Program-made: the position numbers and the translations under genes
DNA from: Bacteroidales bacterium
GTDB lineage: Bacteria; Bacteroidota; Bacteroidia; Bacteroidales; P3
Assembly: GCA_017480785.1 (NCBI GenBank)
Contig: JAFURZ010000002.1
Coordinates: forward strand, 1-64,000
DNA length: 64,000 nucleotides
Direction: 5' to 3'
In this document: one piece after another, positions 24,549 through 33,369 of the stretch
Numbering within the stretch: the stretch's first letter is position 1
Layout of the letters: each line of letters begins with the position of its first letter
Notes under the pieces: model-generated
Told to the model about the DNA's origin: nothing
The model's input: the letters and a program-made list of their open reading frames with translations, nothing else
Databases searched by the model: none

Positions 24549-26570
24549 ATGAAACGAACAATCACCATTGCCGCCGCAGCCTTGCTGCTGCTCGCCGGCT
24601 GTAAAGAAAAAAAGAACATGGATAACCCCTTCTTCAGCGAGTGGAACACTCCTTATGAAATTCCCGACTTCGGACGCATCCACACCGAACACTACATGCC
24701 TGCCTTCGAGGAGGGCATGCGCCGGCAGAAAGCCGAAATCGACGCGATTGTCGACAATGCCGAGGCGCCTACCTTTGAGAACACCGTCCTGGCTTACGAG
24801 TACAGCGGCCAGTTGCTCAAGGATGTCAGCAGCGTCTTCTTCAACCTTGCGGAGTGCGAGAACAGTCCGGAGATGGAAGCCATCGAAGAGAAAGTGACGC
24901 CGCTGCTGTCGGCCCACGAGGACGACATAGCCCTCAACGCGGCCCTCTTTGCCCGTATCAAGACCGTCTACGACCAGCGTGAGACGCTTGGCCTCAATCC
25001 CGAGCAGATGCGCCTCCTCAGCGAGACCTACAAAGGATTTGTGCGTGGCGGCGCCAACGTGCCGGAGGAGCAGCAGGCGCGCTTCCGCGAGCTCAACGAG
25101 CAGATTGCCTCGCTCACCATGCGCTTTGCACAGAATGTGCTCAAGGCCACCAACGCCTACGCCAAGGAACTGCCCGACGGTGGCAAGGTGACCCTCGACA
25201 TCCCCACCTGGGAGCCTTTCATGCAGACCTGTCCCGACCGTGCGCTCCGCGAGGAGGTGTGGCATGCCTACGCCGACAGGTGCAAGGGAGGTGAGTTTGA
25301 CAACACCAGTATCATCGACAGCATCGTCAACCTGCGCCGCGAGCGCGCCAATATCCTCGGCTTCGCCACCCATGCCGACTATGTGCTCGACAACACCCTG
25401 GCCAAGACCCCGGCCAACGTCTACAAGTGCCTGCTCGACATCTGGACTCCTGCGCTCAAGGTGGCCAAGCAGGAACGCGACATCTACCAGCGCATGCTCT
25501 CCGCCGACGAACCGGGTGCCAAGCTGCAGCCCTGGGACTGGCGCTACTATGCGGAGAAGTACCGCGTGGAGAAGTATGCCATCGACGACGCCGAGGTGCG
25601 CCCCTACTTCAGCCTCGACAGCGTGCGTGAAGGTGCCTTCGCGGTGGCCAACAAGTTGTATGGCCTGACGTTCAAAGAGCGTACTGACTTGCCCACCTAC
25701 GACCAGGAGGCCCGCACCTTCGAGGTCCTTCAGGGCGACAGCACCGTGGGCATCCTCTACATGGACTTCCATCCCCGTGCCAGCAAGCGCAGCGGCGCCT
25801 GGATGACCGAGTTCCGCGGCCAGCACCGCACCCTCGACGGCAAGAACGTCATGCCCATCATCCAGGTGGTCTGCAACTTCACCAAACCCACCGCCGACAA
25901 GCCGGCCCTTCTGAACTTCGACGAGAGCGAGACCCTCTTCCACGAGTTCGGCCACGCCCTCCACGGCCTCCTCTCCAACTGCACCTACCCCTCGATTGCC
26001 GGCACCAACGTGCCACGCGACTTCGTCGAGCTGCCCTCGCAGGTGATGGAGAACTGGTGCCGCCACCCGCAGGTGATGAAGATGTACGCCCGCCACTACC
26101 AGACCGGCGAGGCCATCCCCGACGCCCTCATCCAGAAGATTGCCGCCGCCCAGACCTATGGTCAGGGCTTTATGACCACCGAGCTCCTCGCCGCCTCGCT
26201 GCTCGACATGGACTACTACACGCTGACGGAGCAGCAACACGTGGACCCCGTGGCCTTCGAGGAACAGTCCATGCAGAAGATAGGCCTCATCCCCGAGATT
26301 ATCAGCCGTTACCGTAGCCCCTACTTCCAGCACATCTTCACCACGGGCTATGATGCGGGCTACTACAGCTACACCTGGACCGCCATCCTCGATGCCGACG
26401 CCTTCGAGGCCTTCGCCGAGAGCGGCGACCTCTTCAACCCCGAGCTTGCCAAGAAGTTCCGCCACCTCCTGGAGAGCGGCAACACCGTCGAGCCCATGGA
26501 ACTCTACCGTGCCTTCCGCGGCAAAGACCCCAGCCCCAAGGCACTGCTGAAGCGCAAAGGAATGTTATAA
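24549..26570 (+). CDS. M3 family metallopeptidase lipoprotein (dipeptidyl carboxypeptidase type)
   Basis: A 673-residue M3 peptidase. I start at ATG 24549, where a lipoprotein signal begins (TITIAAAALLLLAGC), rather than seven codons upstream. The zinc site H465-E466-x-x-H469 lies in LFHEFGHALHGLLSN, with the distal Glu expected in the following helix. The C-terminal helical domain ends FRGKDPSPKALLKRKGML, typical of Dcp/oligopeptidase A. It removes dipeptides or cleaves short oligopeptides, probably in the periplasm given the lipobox. Bacteroidota often carry such lipid-anchored Dcp proteins. Confidence 0.92.
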   Translation: MKRTITIAAAALLLLAGCKEKKNMDNPFFSEWNTPYEIPDFGRIHTEHYMPAFEEGMRRQKAEIDAIVDNAEAPTFENTVLAYEYSGQLLKDVSSVFFNLAECENSPEMEAIEEKVTPLLSAHEDDIALNAALFARIKTVYDQRETLGLNPEQMRLLSETYKGFVRGGANVPEEQQARFRELNEQIASLTMRFAQNVLKATNAYAKELPDGGKVTLDIPTWEPFMQTCPDRALREEVWHAYADRCKGGEFDNTSIIDSIVNLRRERANILGFATHADYVLDNTLAKTPANVYKCLLDIWTPALKVAKQERDIYQRMLSADEPGAKLQPWDWRYYAEKYRVEKYAIDDAEVRPYFSLDSVREGAFAVANKLYGLTFKERTDLPTYDQEARTFEVLQGDSTVGILYMDFHPRASKRSGAWMTEFRGQHRTLDGKNVMPIIQVVCNFTKPTADKPALLNFDESETLFHEFGHALHGLLSNCTYPSIAGTNVPRDFVELPSQVMENWCRHPQVMKMYARHYQTGEAIPDALIQKIAAAQTYGQGFMTTELLAASLLDMDYYTLTEQQHVDPVAFEEQSMQKIGLIPEIISRYRSPYFQHIFTTGYDAGYYSYTWTAILDADAFEAFAESGDLFNPELAKKFRHLLESGNTVEPMELYRAFRGKDPSPKALLKRKGML

Positions 26571-26603
26571 TTAGAGTAATTCGCCGTAAAAAATATTAGC
26601 AAG

Positions 26604-26816
26604 ATGGAAAACAACAATAATTATCGTCGCTTGACCCGAAGCACCAGCGACCGCCGCATCGCCGGCGTCTGCGGTGGATTGGCCAAGTACCTCAACATCG
26701 ACCCCACCGTGGTCCGTATCCTGTTCCTCGTCGCCCTCTTTTGTGGCAGTATCGGCTTCTGGGCCTACCTCATCGTCTGGATTGCCGCCCCCGAGGACAA
26801 TCGGATAAACCAGTAA
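26604..26816 (+). CDS. PspC domain membrane protein
   Basis: A 70-residue protein consisting of one PspC domain: YRRLTRSTSDRRIAGVCGGL, then AKYLNIDPTVVRILFL and a hydrophobic C-terminal helix (VALFCGSIGFWAYLIVWI). PspC-type proteins sit in the inner membrane and sense envelope stress in other bacteria. Stand-alone copies are common in Bacteroidota. It is convergent with glmM, and a shared hairpin terminator separates them. Confidence 0.92.
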   Translation: MENNNNYRRLTRSTSDRRIAGVCGGLAKYLNIDPTVVRILFLVALFCGSIGFWAYLIVWIAAPEDNRINQ

Positions 26817-26820
26817 AAGA

Positions 26821-26850
26821 ATGAGGCCCCGCCGAATGGCGGGGCCTCAT
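26821..26850. terminator. Bidirectional terminator between pspC and glmM
   Basis: A perfect 13-bp stem ATGAGGCCCCGCC / GGCGGGGCCTCAT with loop GAAT separates two convergent genes. T-rich sequence follows on the minus-strand side. Confidence 0.85.
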
Positions 26851-26854
26851 CGTT

Positions 26855-28243
26855 TCATATCTGCTGCATCACCTGCCGGGCCAGCTCGTTGGCTCGCGCC
26901 TCGGTGGCTGCTTCGCTGTAGATGCGGATGATGGGCTCGGTGTTGCTCTTGCGCAGGTGCACCCAGCCGTCGGCGAAGTCAATCTTCACGCCGTCGATGG
27001 TGGTCACCTTCTCCACACCGGCCATGCCGTTGTAGCGCTTGGCTACCTTCGCCAGCAGGGCGTCGACGTCCATGTCGGGCGTGAGGTCCTTGCGATTCTT
27101 GGAGATGATGTATTCGGGATAGCTCTTGCGCAGCTCGCTCACCTTCTTGCCGCTCTTGGCCAGGAGGGTGAGGAAGAGGGCCACGCCCACGAGGGCGTCG
27201 CGACCGTAGTGCAGGGCGGGGTAGATGACGCCTCCGTTGCCCTCGCCGCCGATGACGGCGCCGGTCTCGCGCATGAGGGTGGTGACGTTCACCTCGCCCA
27301 CGGCGGCGGCGTTGTACTGGCAGCCGGCATAGCGGCGCGTCACGTCGCGCAGGGCGCGGCTGCTCGAGAGGTTGCTCACCGTGTTGCCCGGCGTGTGGCT
27401 GAGCACGTAGTCGGCCACGCTGACCAGCGTGTATTCCTCGCCGAACATCTCGCCGGTCTCGCACACCAGTGCCAGACGGTCCACATCGGGGTCGACCACG
27501 ATGCCGAGGTCGCAACGGTTCTCGCGCACACAGTCGCTGATTTGCGTCAGGTTCTGCGGTATGGGCTCGGGGTTGTGGGCGAAGTGGCCGGTGGGCTCGC
27601 AGTTGAGCTCCACCACCTGTTCCACCCCCAGGCGGCGCAGCAGGCGCGGGATGGCCAGGCCGCCGGTGCTGTTCACGGCGTCGACAGCCACCCTGAAGCC
27701 CGCCTTGCGGATGCCCTCCACGTCGACCAGCTCCAGCCCCAGCACGCGCTCGATGTGGCGGTCAATCCAGTCCTCCTCGACGGTCACCTGACCCAGGTCG
27801 TCGACTTCGGCATAGTTCACCTCGCCGCTTTCTGCAAGACGGAGAACTTCTTTTCCTTCAGCATCGGAGATGAACTCGCCCTTGGCGTTGAGCAGCTTGA
27901 GGGCGTTCCAGTGCTTGGGGTTGTGGCTGGCGGTGATGATGATGCCGCCGTCGCAATGGCCGTCGATGACGGTCATCTCGGTGGTCGGCGTGGTGCTCAG
28001 TCCGGTCTCCAGCACGTCGACCCCCATGCCCTGCAGGGTGCCCACCACCAGGCGGTCGACCATGGCGCCGCTCAGGCGTGCGTCGCGCCCCACGGCCAGT
28101 CGCAGCCGGCGGCCGGGGTTGGCGGTTTTCAGGAAGGTGGCAAATGCCGAGGTGAACTTAACTACGTCGAGGGGGGTCAGCCCTTCGCCTGCCGGGCCGC
28201 CGATGGTGCCGCGGATGCCGGAAATGGATTTGATGAGACTCAT
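26855..28243 (-). CDS. glmM: Phosphoglucosamine mutase GlmM
   Basis: A 462-residue alpha-D-phosphohexomutase. It starts LIKSISGIRGTIGG, the family N-terminus. The phosphoserine loop is TASHNPKHWN with S106, the metal loop is DPDVDRLAL, the sugar-binding loop is GEGNGGVIYP and the phosphate-binding end is RKSNTEPIIRIYSE. Length and N-terminus fit the Bacteroidota GlmM that converts glucosamine-6-phosphate to glucosamine-1-phosphate for UDP-GlcNAc. Action on phosphomannose or phosphoglucose cannot be excluded from motifs alone. It is divergent from rpsP, with an 11-bp repeat between them. Confidence 0.88.
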   Translation of the reverse strand: MSLIKSISGIRGTIGGPAGEGLTPLDVVKFTSAFATFLKTANPGRRLRLAVGRDARLSGAMVDRLVVGTLQGMGVDVLETGLSTTPTTEMTVIDGHCDGGIIITASHNPKHWNALKLLNAKGEFISDAEGKEVLRLAESGEVNYAEVDDLGQVTVEEDWIDRHIERVLGLELVDVEGIRKAGFRVAVDAVNSTGGLAIPRLLRRLGVEQVVELNCEPTGHFAHNPEPIPQNLTQISDCVRENRCDLGIVVDPDVDRLALVCETGEMFGEEYTLVSVADYVLSHTPGNTVSNLSSSRALRDVTRRYAGCQYNAAAVGEVNVTTLMRETGAVIGGEGNGGVIYPALHYGRDALVGVALFLTLLAKSGKKVSELRKSYPEYIISKNRKDLTPDMDVDALLAKVAKRYNGMAGVEKVTTIDGVKIDFADGWVHLRKSNTEPIIRIYSEAATEARANELARQVMQQI

Positions 28244-28356
28244 ATTTTATCTTGTTTAGTTTCAGTTTATTTTGGTAACGCCGATTTCCAGAAAAAAGTA
28301 TGTCAAAATGAAAAAAATATAATGCGCTTGTTTTGAGGCTGATGTCATACTTTTGT

Positions 28357-28421
28357 ACTACCACCGTGGTAGTCGGTGGTAAGTCCTTGGTAAGTCGATG
28401 GTAAGTCGATGGTAAGTCGGA
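28357..28421. repeat. 11-bp-word repeat, GGTAAGTCGAT type
   Basis: Four tandem 11-bp words (GGTAAGTCCTT, GGTAAGTCGAT twice, GGTAAGTCGGA) at 28378-28421 follow a small palindrome CTACCACCGTGGTAG. It lies in the 332-bp divergent gap 28244-28575. The rest of the gap holds the rpsP promoter. Confidence 0.8.
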
Positions 28422-28491
28422 TGCCCTTCCTCGGGTGCTTCCGGAGGCAGGGTGACGGGCGGAAGAAAATGATGCAATGAGAGAAAAATAT

Positions 28492-28523
28492 TTTGCCAGT
28501 TTGGAAAAAGGTTGTATCTTTGC
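28492..28523 (+). promoter_or_regulatory. Promoter of rpsP
   Basis: TTTG at 28492-28495 and TATCTTTGC at 28515-28523, spacing 19 bp, match the Bacteroidota -33/-7 consensus. The start codon is about 50 bp downstream. Confidence 0.8.
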
Positions 28524-28575
28524 AGTCTGGATTTTTAACCAAAAGTAGTAATAAACATTTAAAAAACAAACAATT

Positions 28576-29127
28576 ATGCCAGCAAGAATTAGACTTCAAC
28601 GTCATGGTAAGAAGAATCAACCCTTCTATCACATCGTTGTTGCGGATGGTCGTGCACCTCGCGATGGAAAATTTATCGAGAAGCTGGGCACCTACAATCC
28701 GCTGACCAACCCCGCCACTATTGACCTCAACTTCGACCGCGCTGTCGAATGGGTGAAGAATGGCGCCCAACCGAGCGACACTGTTCGCCGCATACTGTCC
28801 TACAAAGGCGTTCTGCTCCGCCGCCACCTCCAGATTGGCGTCGAGAAGGGTGCCATCAGCCAGGAAGTGGCCGATGTGCGCTTCAACGAGTGGCTGCAGG
28901 CCAAAGAGGCCAAGATAAACAGCAAGAAGAGCGACGTGGAGAACGACGCCCGCAACACCCGCAAGAGCCGCCTCGAGGCTGAGAAGAAGGCCAACGAGAC
29001 CAAGGCTGCCGCCGTCGCCGCCAAGCGTCAGGCTGCCGCCGAGGCCGCCGCTGCCGCCAAGGCCGAAGCCGAGGCTGCCGAGAACGCCGAGCCCGCTGCC
29101 GAGACTGAGGCTCCCGCCGAGGCTTAA
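28576..29127 (+). CDS. rpsP: 30S ribosomal protein S16 with alanine-rich tail
   Basis: A 183-residue protein. Residues 1-80 are canonical S16 (ARIRLQRHGKKNQPFYHIVV, then RDGKFIEKLGTYNP). The remainder is a long Lys/Ala/Glu-rich helical tail ending AEPAAETEAPAEA. Such long tails are usual for S16 in Bacteroidales and are probably disordered or helical on the ribosome surface. It has its own promoter and a strong terminator directly behind it. Confidence 0.95.
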   Translation: MPARIRLQRHGKKNQPFYHIVVADGRAPRDGKFIEKLGTYNPLTNPATIDLNFDRAVEWVKNGAQPSDTVRRILSYKGVLLRRHLQIGVEKGAISQEVADVRFNEWLQAKEAKINSKKSDVENDARNTRKSRLEAEKKANETKAAAVAAKRQAAAEAAAAAKAEAEAAENAEPAAETEAPAEA

Positions 29128-29155
29128 ATGTCAAGACAGTACAACAACCCACTGC

Positions 29156-29188
29156 AAGGCCGAAGGCGTGAGCCTTCGGCCTTGTTTT
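29156..29188 (+). terminator. Intrinsic terminator of rpsP
   Basis: A perfect 12-bp stem AAGGCCGAAGGC / GCCTTCGGCCTT with loop GTGA is followed by GTTTT. Confidence 0.88.
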
Positions 29189-29231
29189 GCCTAGGCTTGC
29201 AGAATGGTCTAGGGGAAAACAACAACAACCA

Positions 29232-29771
29232 ATGACAATAGAAGACTGTTTTTATCTTGGACGGGTCACCAAGCCCTGGGGCGTGAAGGGTCAGCTGCAG
29301 CTGTTCCTCGACGTGGACTCGCCGGAAGAGTACTCGGGCCTCGACTCGGCCTTTGTGGAACTGAAGGGGCAGCTGGTGCCCCACTTCTTCCATATCGACC
29401 AGCTCAACGGCAACCGCGCGGTGGTCACCTTCGAGGAGCTGACGGCCGACCAGGCGCAGGCCCTCGTGGGGCACGACCTGTACCTGCCGCTCGACTTGCT
29501 GCCTAAGCTCGAAGGCAACCGCTTCTACTTCCACGAGGTGGTGGGTTTCAGGGTGGTAGACAGCCGCTACGGCGACATCGGAGTGCTGCAGCAGGTCATC
29601 GAATATCCGGCGCAGCCGCTCTTCCAAATAGACAAAAACGGCACCGAGGTGCTCGTTCCGGTCATCGACCAGGTGATTGACAAGGTGGACCGAAAGTTAA
29701 AAACCCTCTTTATTACTGCTCCTAACGGGCTGATAGAGCTGTATTTGTGTGATATTAACAAAGAGTGTTGA
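29232..29771 (+). CDS. rimM: Ribosome maturation factor RimM
   Basis: A 179-residue protein starting at ATG 29232 with TIEDCFYLGRVTKPWGVKGQ, the RimM N-terminal barrel motif. An upstream in-frame Met lies in the terminator region and is rejected. The second PRC-barrel half carries GFRVVDSRYGDIGVLQ and VLVPVIDQVIDKVD, ending in a short hydrophobic strand. RimM assists 16S processing and 30S head assembly and commonly follows rpsP, as here. Confidence 0.93.
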   Translation: MTIEDCFYLGRVTKPWGVKGQLQLFLDVDSPEEYSGLDSAFVELKGQLVPHFFHIDQLNGNRAVVTFEELTADQAQALVGHDLYLPLDLLPKLEGNRFYFHEVVGFRVVDSRYGDIGVLQQVIEYPAQPLFQIDKNGTEVLVPVIDQVIDKVDRKLKTLFITAPNGLIELYLCDINKEC

Positions 29772-29804
29772 AATAATTTTCACCACGATATCGGAAAAAC
29801 TTTC

Positions 29805-29813
29805 TAATTTTGC
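29805..29813 (+). promoter_or_regulatory. Putative -7 box upstream of the DksA-like gene
   Basis: TAATTTTGC matches TAnnTTTGC, 19 bp before the ATG at 29833. No clear TTTG is seen at -33. If used, the 5' leader is very short. Confidence 0.5.
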
Positions 29814-29832
29814 ACCAAAGAAAGGACCCGAT

Positions 29833-30327
29833 ATGGAAAAGAAAGTTGCCCCCAAGAAAACAACCAAGCCCGCCGCCAAGGCTGCCAAGCCCGCGACCAA
29901 AGTGGCCGCCAAGCCTGTGAAGACCGCCCCGAAGGAGGTGCCCTCGGTTGAGAAGAACAAGTATTCGCCCGAAGAGCTGCAGGAGTTCAAGGAGTTGATA
30001 CTTGCCAAGATAGCTAAGGCCGAGAAGGACTTGGAGATGCTTCAGCAGGCTGTGGCCGGCAGCGAGAACGACGTCAGCGACACCGCACCCACCTTCAAGA
30101 CCCTCGAGGAGGGCAGCAACGTGCTGCTGAAAGAGGAGAACCAGAAGCTTGCCGCCCGCCAGCAGAAGTTCATCCGCGACCTGCGCGCCGCCCTTATCCG
30201 TATCGAGAACGGCACCTACGGCATCTGCCAGGCTACGGGGAAACTCATCCCCAAAGAGCGCCTGCGCATCGTGCCCCACGCCACCATGACCGTGGAGGCT
30301 AAGGAGGCCAGCAAGAAGCGCCGCTAG
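29833..30327 (+). CDS. TraR/DksA-family protein with Lys/Ala-rich N-terminus
   Basis: A 164-residue protein beginning EKKVAPKKTTKPAAK; the open frame extends upstream over the promoter, so I use ATG 29833. Residues about 1-40 are Lys/Ala/Pro-rich and histone-like. A helical region from about 45 to 125 corresponds to the DksA coiled coil. The C-terminal segment GTYGICQATGKLIPKERL, then VPHATMTVEAKE, is the C4 zinc-finger region. Only one of the four Cys ligands remains, as in many Bacteroidota homologues. A role at RNA polymerase is inferred. The stop overlaps the convergent ABC transporter gene by four bases. Confidence 0.85.
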   Translation: MEKKVAPKKTTKPAAKAAKPATKVAAKPVKTAPKEVPSVEKNKYSPEELQEFKELILAKIAKAEKDLEMLQQAVAGSENDVSDTAPTFKTLEEGSNVLLKEENQKLAARQQKFIRDLRAALIRIENGTYGICQATGKLIPKERLRIVPHATMTVEAKEASKKRR

Positions 30328-32123
30328 ATGCGGGGAATGGCGTCAATCAGTGTCCTTGTATAGTCCGTCTGCGGACGGTTGAAGATATCGTCGGGAGTAC
30401 CGCTCTCGACGATTTTTCCTTTCTGCATCACCATGATGCGGTCGGCCATGTAGTGCACCACCGAGAGGTCGTGGGTGATGAAGAGGTAGGTGTAGTGGTA
30501 GCGCTCCTTGAGGTCGTTGAGCAGGTTGAGCACTTGGGCCTGCACGCTGACGTCGAGGGCCGACACGCTTTCGTCGCAGATGACCAGTTCGGGTTGCAGG
30601 ATGAGGGCGCGGGCGATGCACACGCGCTGGCGCTGACCGCCGCTGAGTTGGTGCGGGTAGCGGCTGTACCAGTCGGGGTCGAGGCCCACCTGCTGCATGA
30701 GGTCGATGACAGCCTCTCTCCCGACCCCTCTCCGGCCATGCACCCGCAGGGGCTCGGCTATTGCTTCGCCGATGGTGATGCGGGGGTTGAGCGAAGAGTA
30801 GGGGTCTTGGAAGATGATTTGGAGGCGAGGCCGCAGGGAGCGCATCTGGTGGGAGGAGAGGTGGTCGAGTGGGGTGCCGCGGTAGCTGATGCTGCCGTCG
30901 CTGTGGTCTATCAGGCGCAGCAGGGCTCGTCCGAGGGTGGTCTTGCCGCAGCCGCTCTCGCCGACAAGGCCGAGGGTTTCGCCCTCGCGGATGTCGAAGC
31001 TGACGCCGTCGACACCTTTCAGCGTCTGCAACGGCCGCCCGAAGAGGCTCTTCTTCAGGGTGTAGGTGACCGAGAGGTCGCGGACCGAGATGAGAACGGC
31101 CTCACCTCCGGCCCCTCTCCGATTGGAGAGGGGAGTGGGTACCTCTTGCATTCTGCTCCCCTCTCCAATCGGAGAGGGGCCGGGGGTGAGGCTATTTAGA
31201 TAATCCTCCACTGTCGGCAGCCTTCGAGGACGGCTGTCGAGCGGGGGACGGCAGGCCAGCAGGCCCTGGGTGTAGGGCTGCTGCGGATGGTGCAGTATCT
31301 CGTCGGCGGGTCCTTGCTCCACCATCTTGCCACGGTACATCACCAGTATGTCGTCGGCCACGTGACTGATGACTCCCAAGTCATGGGTGATAAAGATGAT
31401 GGCGGTGCCGTATTTCTGTTGTAATTGCTTCAGAAGCACGAGGATGGTCTTCTGCACAGTGACGTCGAGCGCCGTGGTGGGTTCGTCAGCAATGAGGATG
31501 TCTGGGTGGTTGATGAGCGCCATGGCTATCATCACGCGTTGCTTCTGTCCGCCGCTGATTTCGTGAGGGTAGCTATCGAATATCTTCTCCGGCCTCGGTA
31601 GCATCACCTCCTTGAACAGCTCGATGACGGCCTCCTTCCCAGCCTCACCCCCAGCCCCTCTCCGATTGGCGAGGGGGGTGGATACCTCTTGCTTTCTGCT
31701 CCCCTCTCCAATCGGAGAGGGGCTGGGGGTGAGGCTGCCCATCATCTCCATCACCTGCTCCCCGCACTTCTGCACGGGGTTTAGTGAGGTCATGGGCTCC
31801 TGGAATATCATACTGATGCGCTTGCCCCGGATGGCCCGGAAGCCAGCCTCGTCGAGGGTGAGAAGGTCTGACTTGCCTGACGGGTCCGACACGTCTGACA
31901 CGTTTGGCTTGTCCGACAGCCATGCGTGGCCGCTCACCGTGGCGCTCTTCGGCAGCAGCCCCATCAGCGCCATCGTGCTTACGCTCTTGCCGCTCCCGCT
32001 TTCGCCCACGATGCCCAGTGTCTCGCCCCGCCGCAGCGTGTAGTGCAGGTTCTCCACCACCTTACGGTCGCCGAAGGCCACCGAAAGGTCCTTCACTTCA
32101 AGTATGGTTCTCTCTCTGTTCAC
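30324..32123 (-). CDS. Fused double ATPase of a peptide/nickel-type ABC importer
   Basis: A 599-residue protein joining two DppD/DppF-type ATPases. I start at the GTG at 32123 ([17 protein letters not shown]); upstream sequence in this frame is not protein-like. The first Walker A is GESGSGKS (40-47) with signature SGGQKQRV. The second is GESGCGKT with SGGQRQRV. Each half ends with the oligopeptide-type C-terminal region. No permease or binding protein lies nearby, so the substrate is unknown. Two 92-bp paired repeats (31100-31191, 31643-31734) are translated in frame, as [11 protein letters not shown] and [11 protein letters not shown] with flanks. A third, degenerate trace (GRRGVGREA) lies near 30711-30745. 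Confidence 0.9.
   Translation of the reverse strand: MNRERTILEVKDLSVAFGDRKVVENLHYTLRRGETLGIVGESGSGKSVSTMALMGLLPKSATVSGHAWLSDKPNVSDVSDPSGKSDLLTLDEAGFRAIRGKRISMIFQEPMTSLNPVQKCGEQVMEMMGSLTPSPSPIGEGSRKQEVSTPLANRRGAGGEAGKEAVIELFKEVMLPRPEKIFDSYPHEISGGQKQRVMIAMALINHPDILIADEPTTALDVTVQKTILVLLKQLQQKYGTAIIFITHDLGVISHVADDILVMYRGKMVEQGPADEILHHPQQPYTQGLLACRPPLDSRPRRLPTVEDYLNSLTPGPSPIGEGSRMQEVPTPLSNRRGAGGEAVLISVRDLSVTYTLKKSLFGRPLQTLKGVDGVSFDIREGETLGLVGESGCGKTTLGRALLRLIDHSDGSISYRGTPLDHLSSHQMRSLRPRLQIIFQDPYSSLNPRITIGEAIAEPLRVHGRRGVGREAVIDLMQQVGLDPDWYSRYPHQLSGGQRQRVCIARALILQPELVICDESVSALDVSVQAQVLNLLNDLKERYHYTYLFITHDLSVVHYMADRIMVMQKGKIVESGTPDDIFNRPQTDYTRTLIDAIPRI
31100..31191 (-). repeat. 92-bp paired palindromic element, copy A
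   Basis: Two head-to-head 36-bp GC-rich palindromic repeats (CCTCACCTCCGGCCCCTCTC and its reverse complement form) flank a 20-nt centre containing TACCTCTTGCATTCTG. The pair is translated in frame in the interdomain part of the ABC ATPase. Confidence 0.9.
31643..31734 (-). repeat. 92-bp paired palindromic element, copy B
   Basis: Same architecture and same length as copy A, with centre TACCTCTTGCTTTCTG, 452 bp further along the same gene. It lies in the first ATPase half, between the Q-loop region and the signature motif. Confidence 0.9.
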
Positions 32124-32154
32124 GCAACCATAACGCAGGAGAGTGGAAAAAATT

Positions 32155-32681
32155 TTATCGCCCGAAGAAAACTTCTTTTCGCGGCGTGTATGAAATGGGA
32201 ACAGGAGGCACCCGTTTTGTTGACGTTGCTGCCGCGGGAAGGAATTGTAGGTTGCCGCCGATGGTGATATTGGTGCCGTACACTGTTGTGCTGTAATCCA
32301 AGGAGAGGGTTTCCGTGGAGGGGTCGTAGGTGAAGGGATAGGTGGTGCCGTTAATCTTGATATGTCCGGAGTGCGATGTGCTGTCGTACTGCCAAAGGAA
32401 CGAGGTGCCGGCACCGGTGCCATTTGCACAATAGTTCACCTGGCCGCCCCAACCGTACTCCCAGAAGTCCAATCCCCATTCGACGGGCATCAGCGTGTCG
32501 CCCGAGGGCAGCTGCTGCTCGGTTTTCCACGAAGTGTTGACGGAAAGATGTCATGGCGTTCTCCTTGCGGATAGAATGTCGTGACGCCACTAAGGAAGGT
32601 GTTGCCGTCGCCTACTTTCAGTTCCCAAGTGATAGTGTGGTGGGTAGAGATATACGTGAAATACGCTGGTCCTCCTGACAT
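32155..32681 (-). pseudogene. Broken small lipoprotein/lipocalin-like gene
   Basis: Two coding-like pieces lie in different minus-strand frames. The upstream one (to about 32.55 kb) reads TITWELKVGDGNTFLSGVTT. The downstream one reads NTSWKTEQQLPSGDTLMPVE, WGLDFWEYGW and HIKINGTTYPFTYDPSTETL, ending at 32155. The second piece has no usable start: its frame begins right after a stop and has only an internal Met. Pattern and size match the lipocalin-like lipoproteins at 15.2 and 15.7 kb (T-x-W start, internal W-x-L-D-F, F-T-x-D-P). I see no signal peptide. A frameshift or truncation explains this best; a sequencing error is possible. Confidence 0.55.
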
Positions 32682-32700
32682 GTTGTTTGGGTGGACGGTT

Positions 32701-33369
32701 TCATTTCAGCGTGTTTATTGATGTTACATGATTGAGTATCTGTTCCTTCTCGGCCGGTGTGCTGTAGAAGAAAAGCCAGAGGGTGAGCTCGTCGCTGTCG
32801 TCGCGGATGATGTAACCGCTGTCGCCATGCTGCCGGGCGGTCTGCAACAGGCCGTTGTCCAGTATATCAGATGTAATGCCGGTGATTGTGGATGAGTCCA
32901 CCAATGAGCCGTGGTCGTAGTGTTCACGGCGGACATAGGAGTAGGCTGTGTCAATGACGACCTTGCCCGACATCCTTCCGGAACGCATGGCCTCCCTCAT
33001 CACACTGTCGATAATCCGTTGCAACAGCGCATCGCTCTCGTCGAAAATGCTGTCGACATTGCGGATTGTACCACTGGAATGCGACACTGTTGTGAGGCTT
33101 GATACCCTGGTGCTGTCAAGCCGGGCGGCATCCACATGTTTCCCCACGCCGAACTCCTCGCAGAGCCGCAACCAGTCCTCCTTGGTCTGCGCTTGCAGCA
33201 TCACGGCGTTGTAGCCCTGATAGTCGCCGATGAGGGCCACCGTCAGCTCCTTGCGGTTGGCGTATTGCAGATAAACATCCTTGGCAGCCGAGGTGGTCTC
33301 GGGCATGACCTCATCGCGTTGGCAGCCGACGGCCAACAGAAGCAAAAGCAAAGGTACAATTCTTTTCAT
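32701..33369 (-). CDS. Lipoprotein in ECF sigma operon
   Basis: A 222-residue lipoprotein: signal LLLLLLAVGC gives acylated Cys16. The mature part is mixed alpha/beta and charged, including LTVALIGDYQGYNAVMLQAQ and ITSDILDNGLLQTARQ. I do not recognise the family. It overlaps the preceding gene by ATGA and so belongs to the sigma factor operon (sigma, putative anti-sigma, this gene). It may be an envelope-facing partner or target of that regulator. Confidence 0.75.
   Translation of the reverse strand: MKRIVPLLLLLLAVGCQRDEVMPETTSAAKDVYLQYANRKELTVALIGDYQGYNAVMLQAQTKEDWLRLCEEFGVGKHVDAARLDSTRVSSLTTVSHSSGTIRNVDSIFDESDALLQRIIDSVMREAMRSGRMSGKVVIDTAYSYVRREHYDHGSLVDSSTITGITSDILDNGLLQTARQHGDSGYIIRDDSDELTLWLFFYSTPAEKEQILNHVTSINTLK

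Noticed and set aside
24255-26465. 736-codon open frame antisense to the M3 peptidase
   Set aside because: Val/Gly/Ala/His-rich shadow of a strong peptidase gene with HEFGH.
32124-32429. N-terminal extension of the ABC ATPase frame
   Set aside because: The extra about 100 codons overlap the broken lipoprotein gene in another frame and are Pro/Thr-rich with no domain; the ATPase begins at NRERTILEV.
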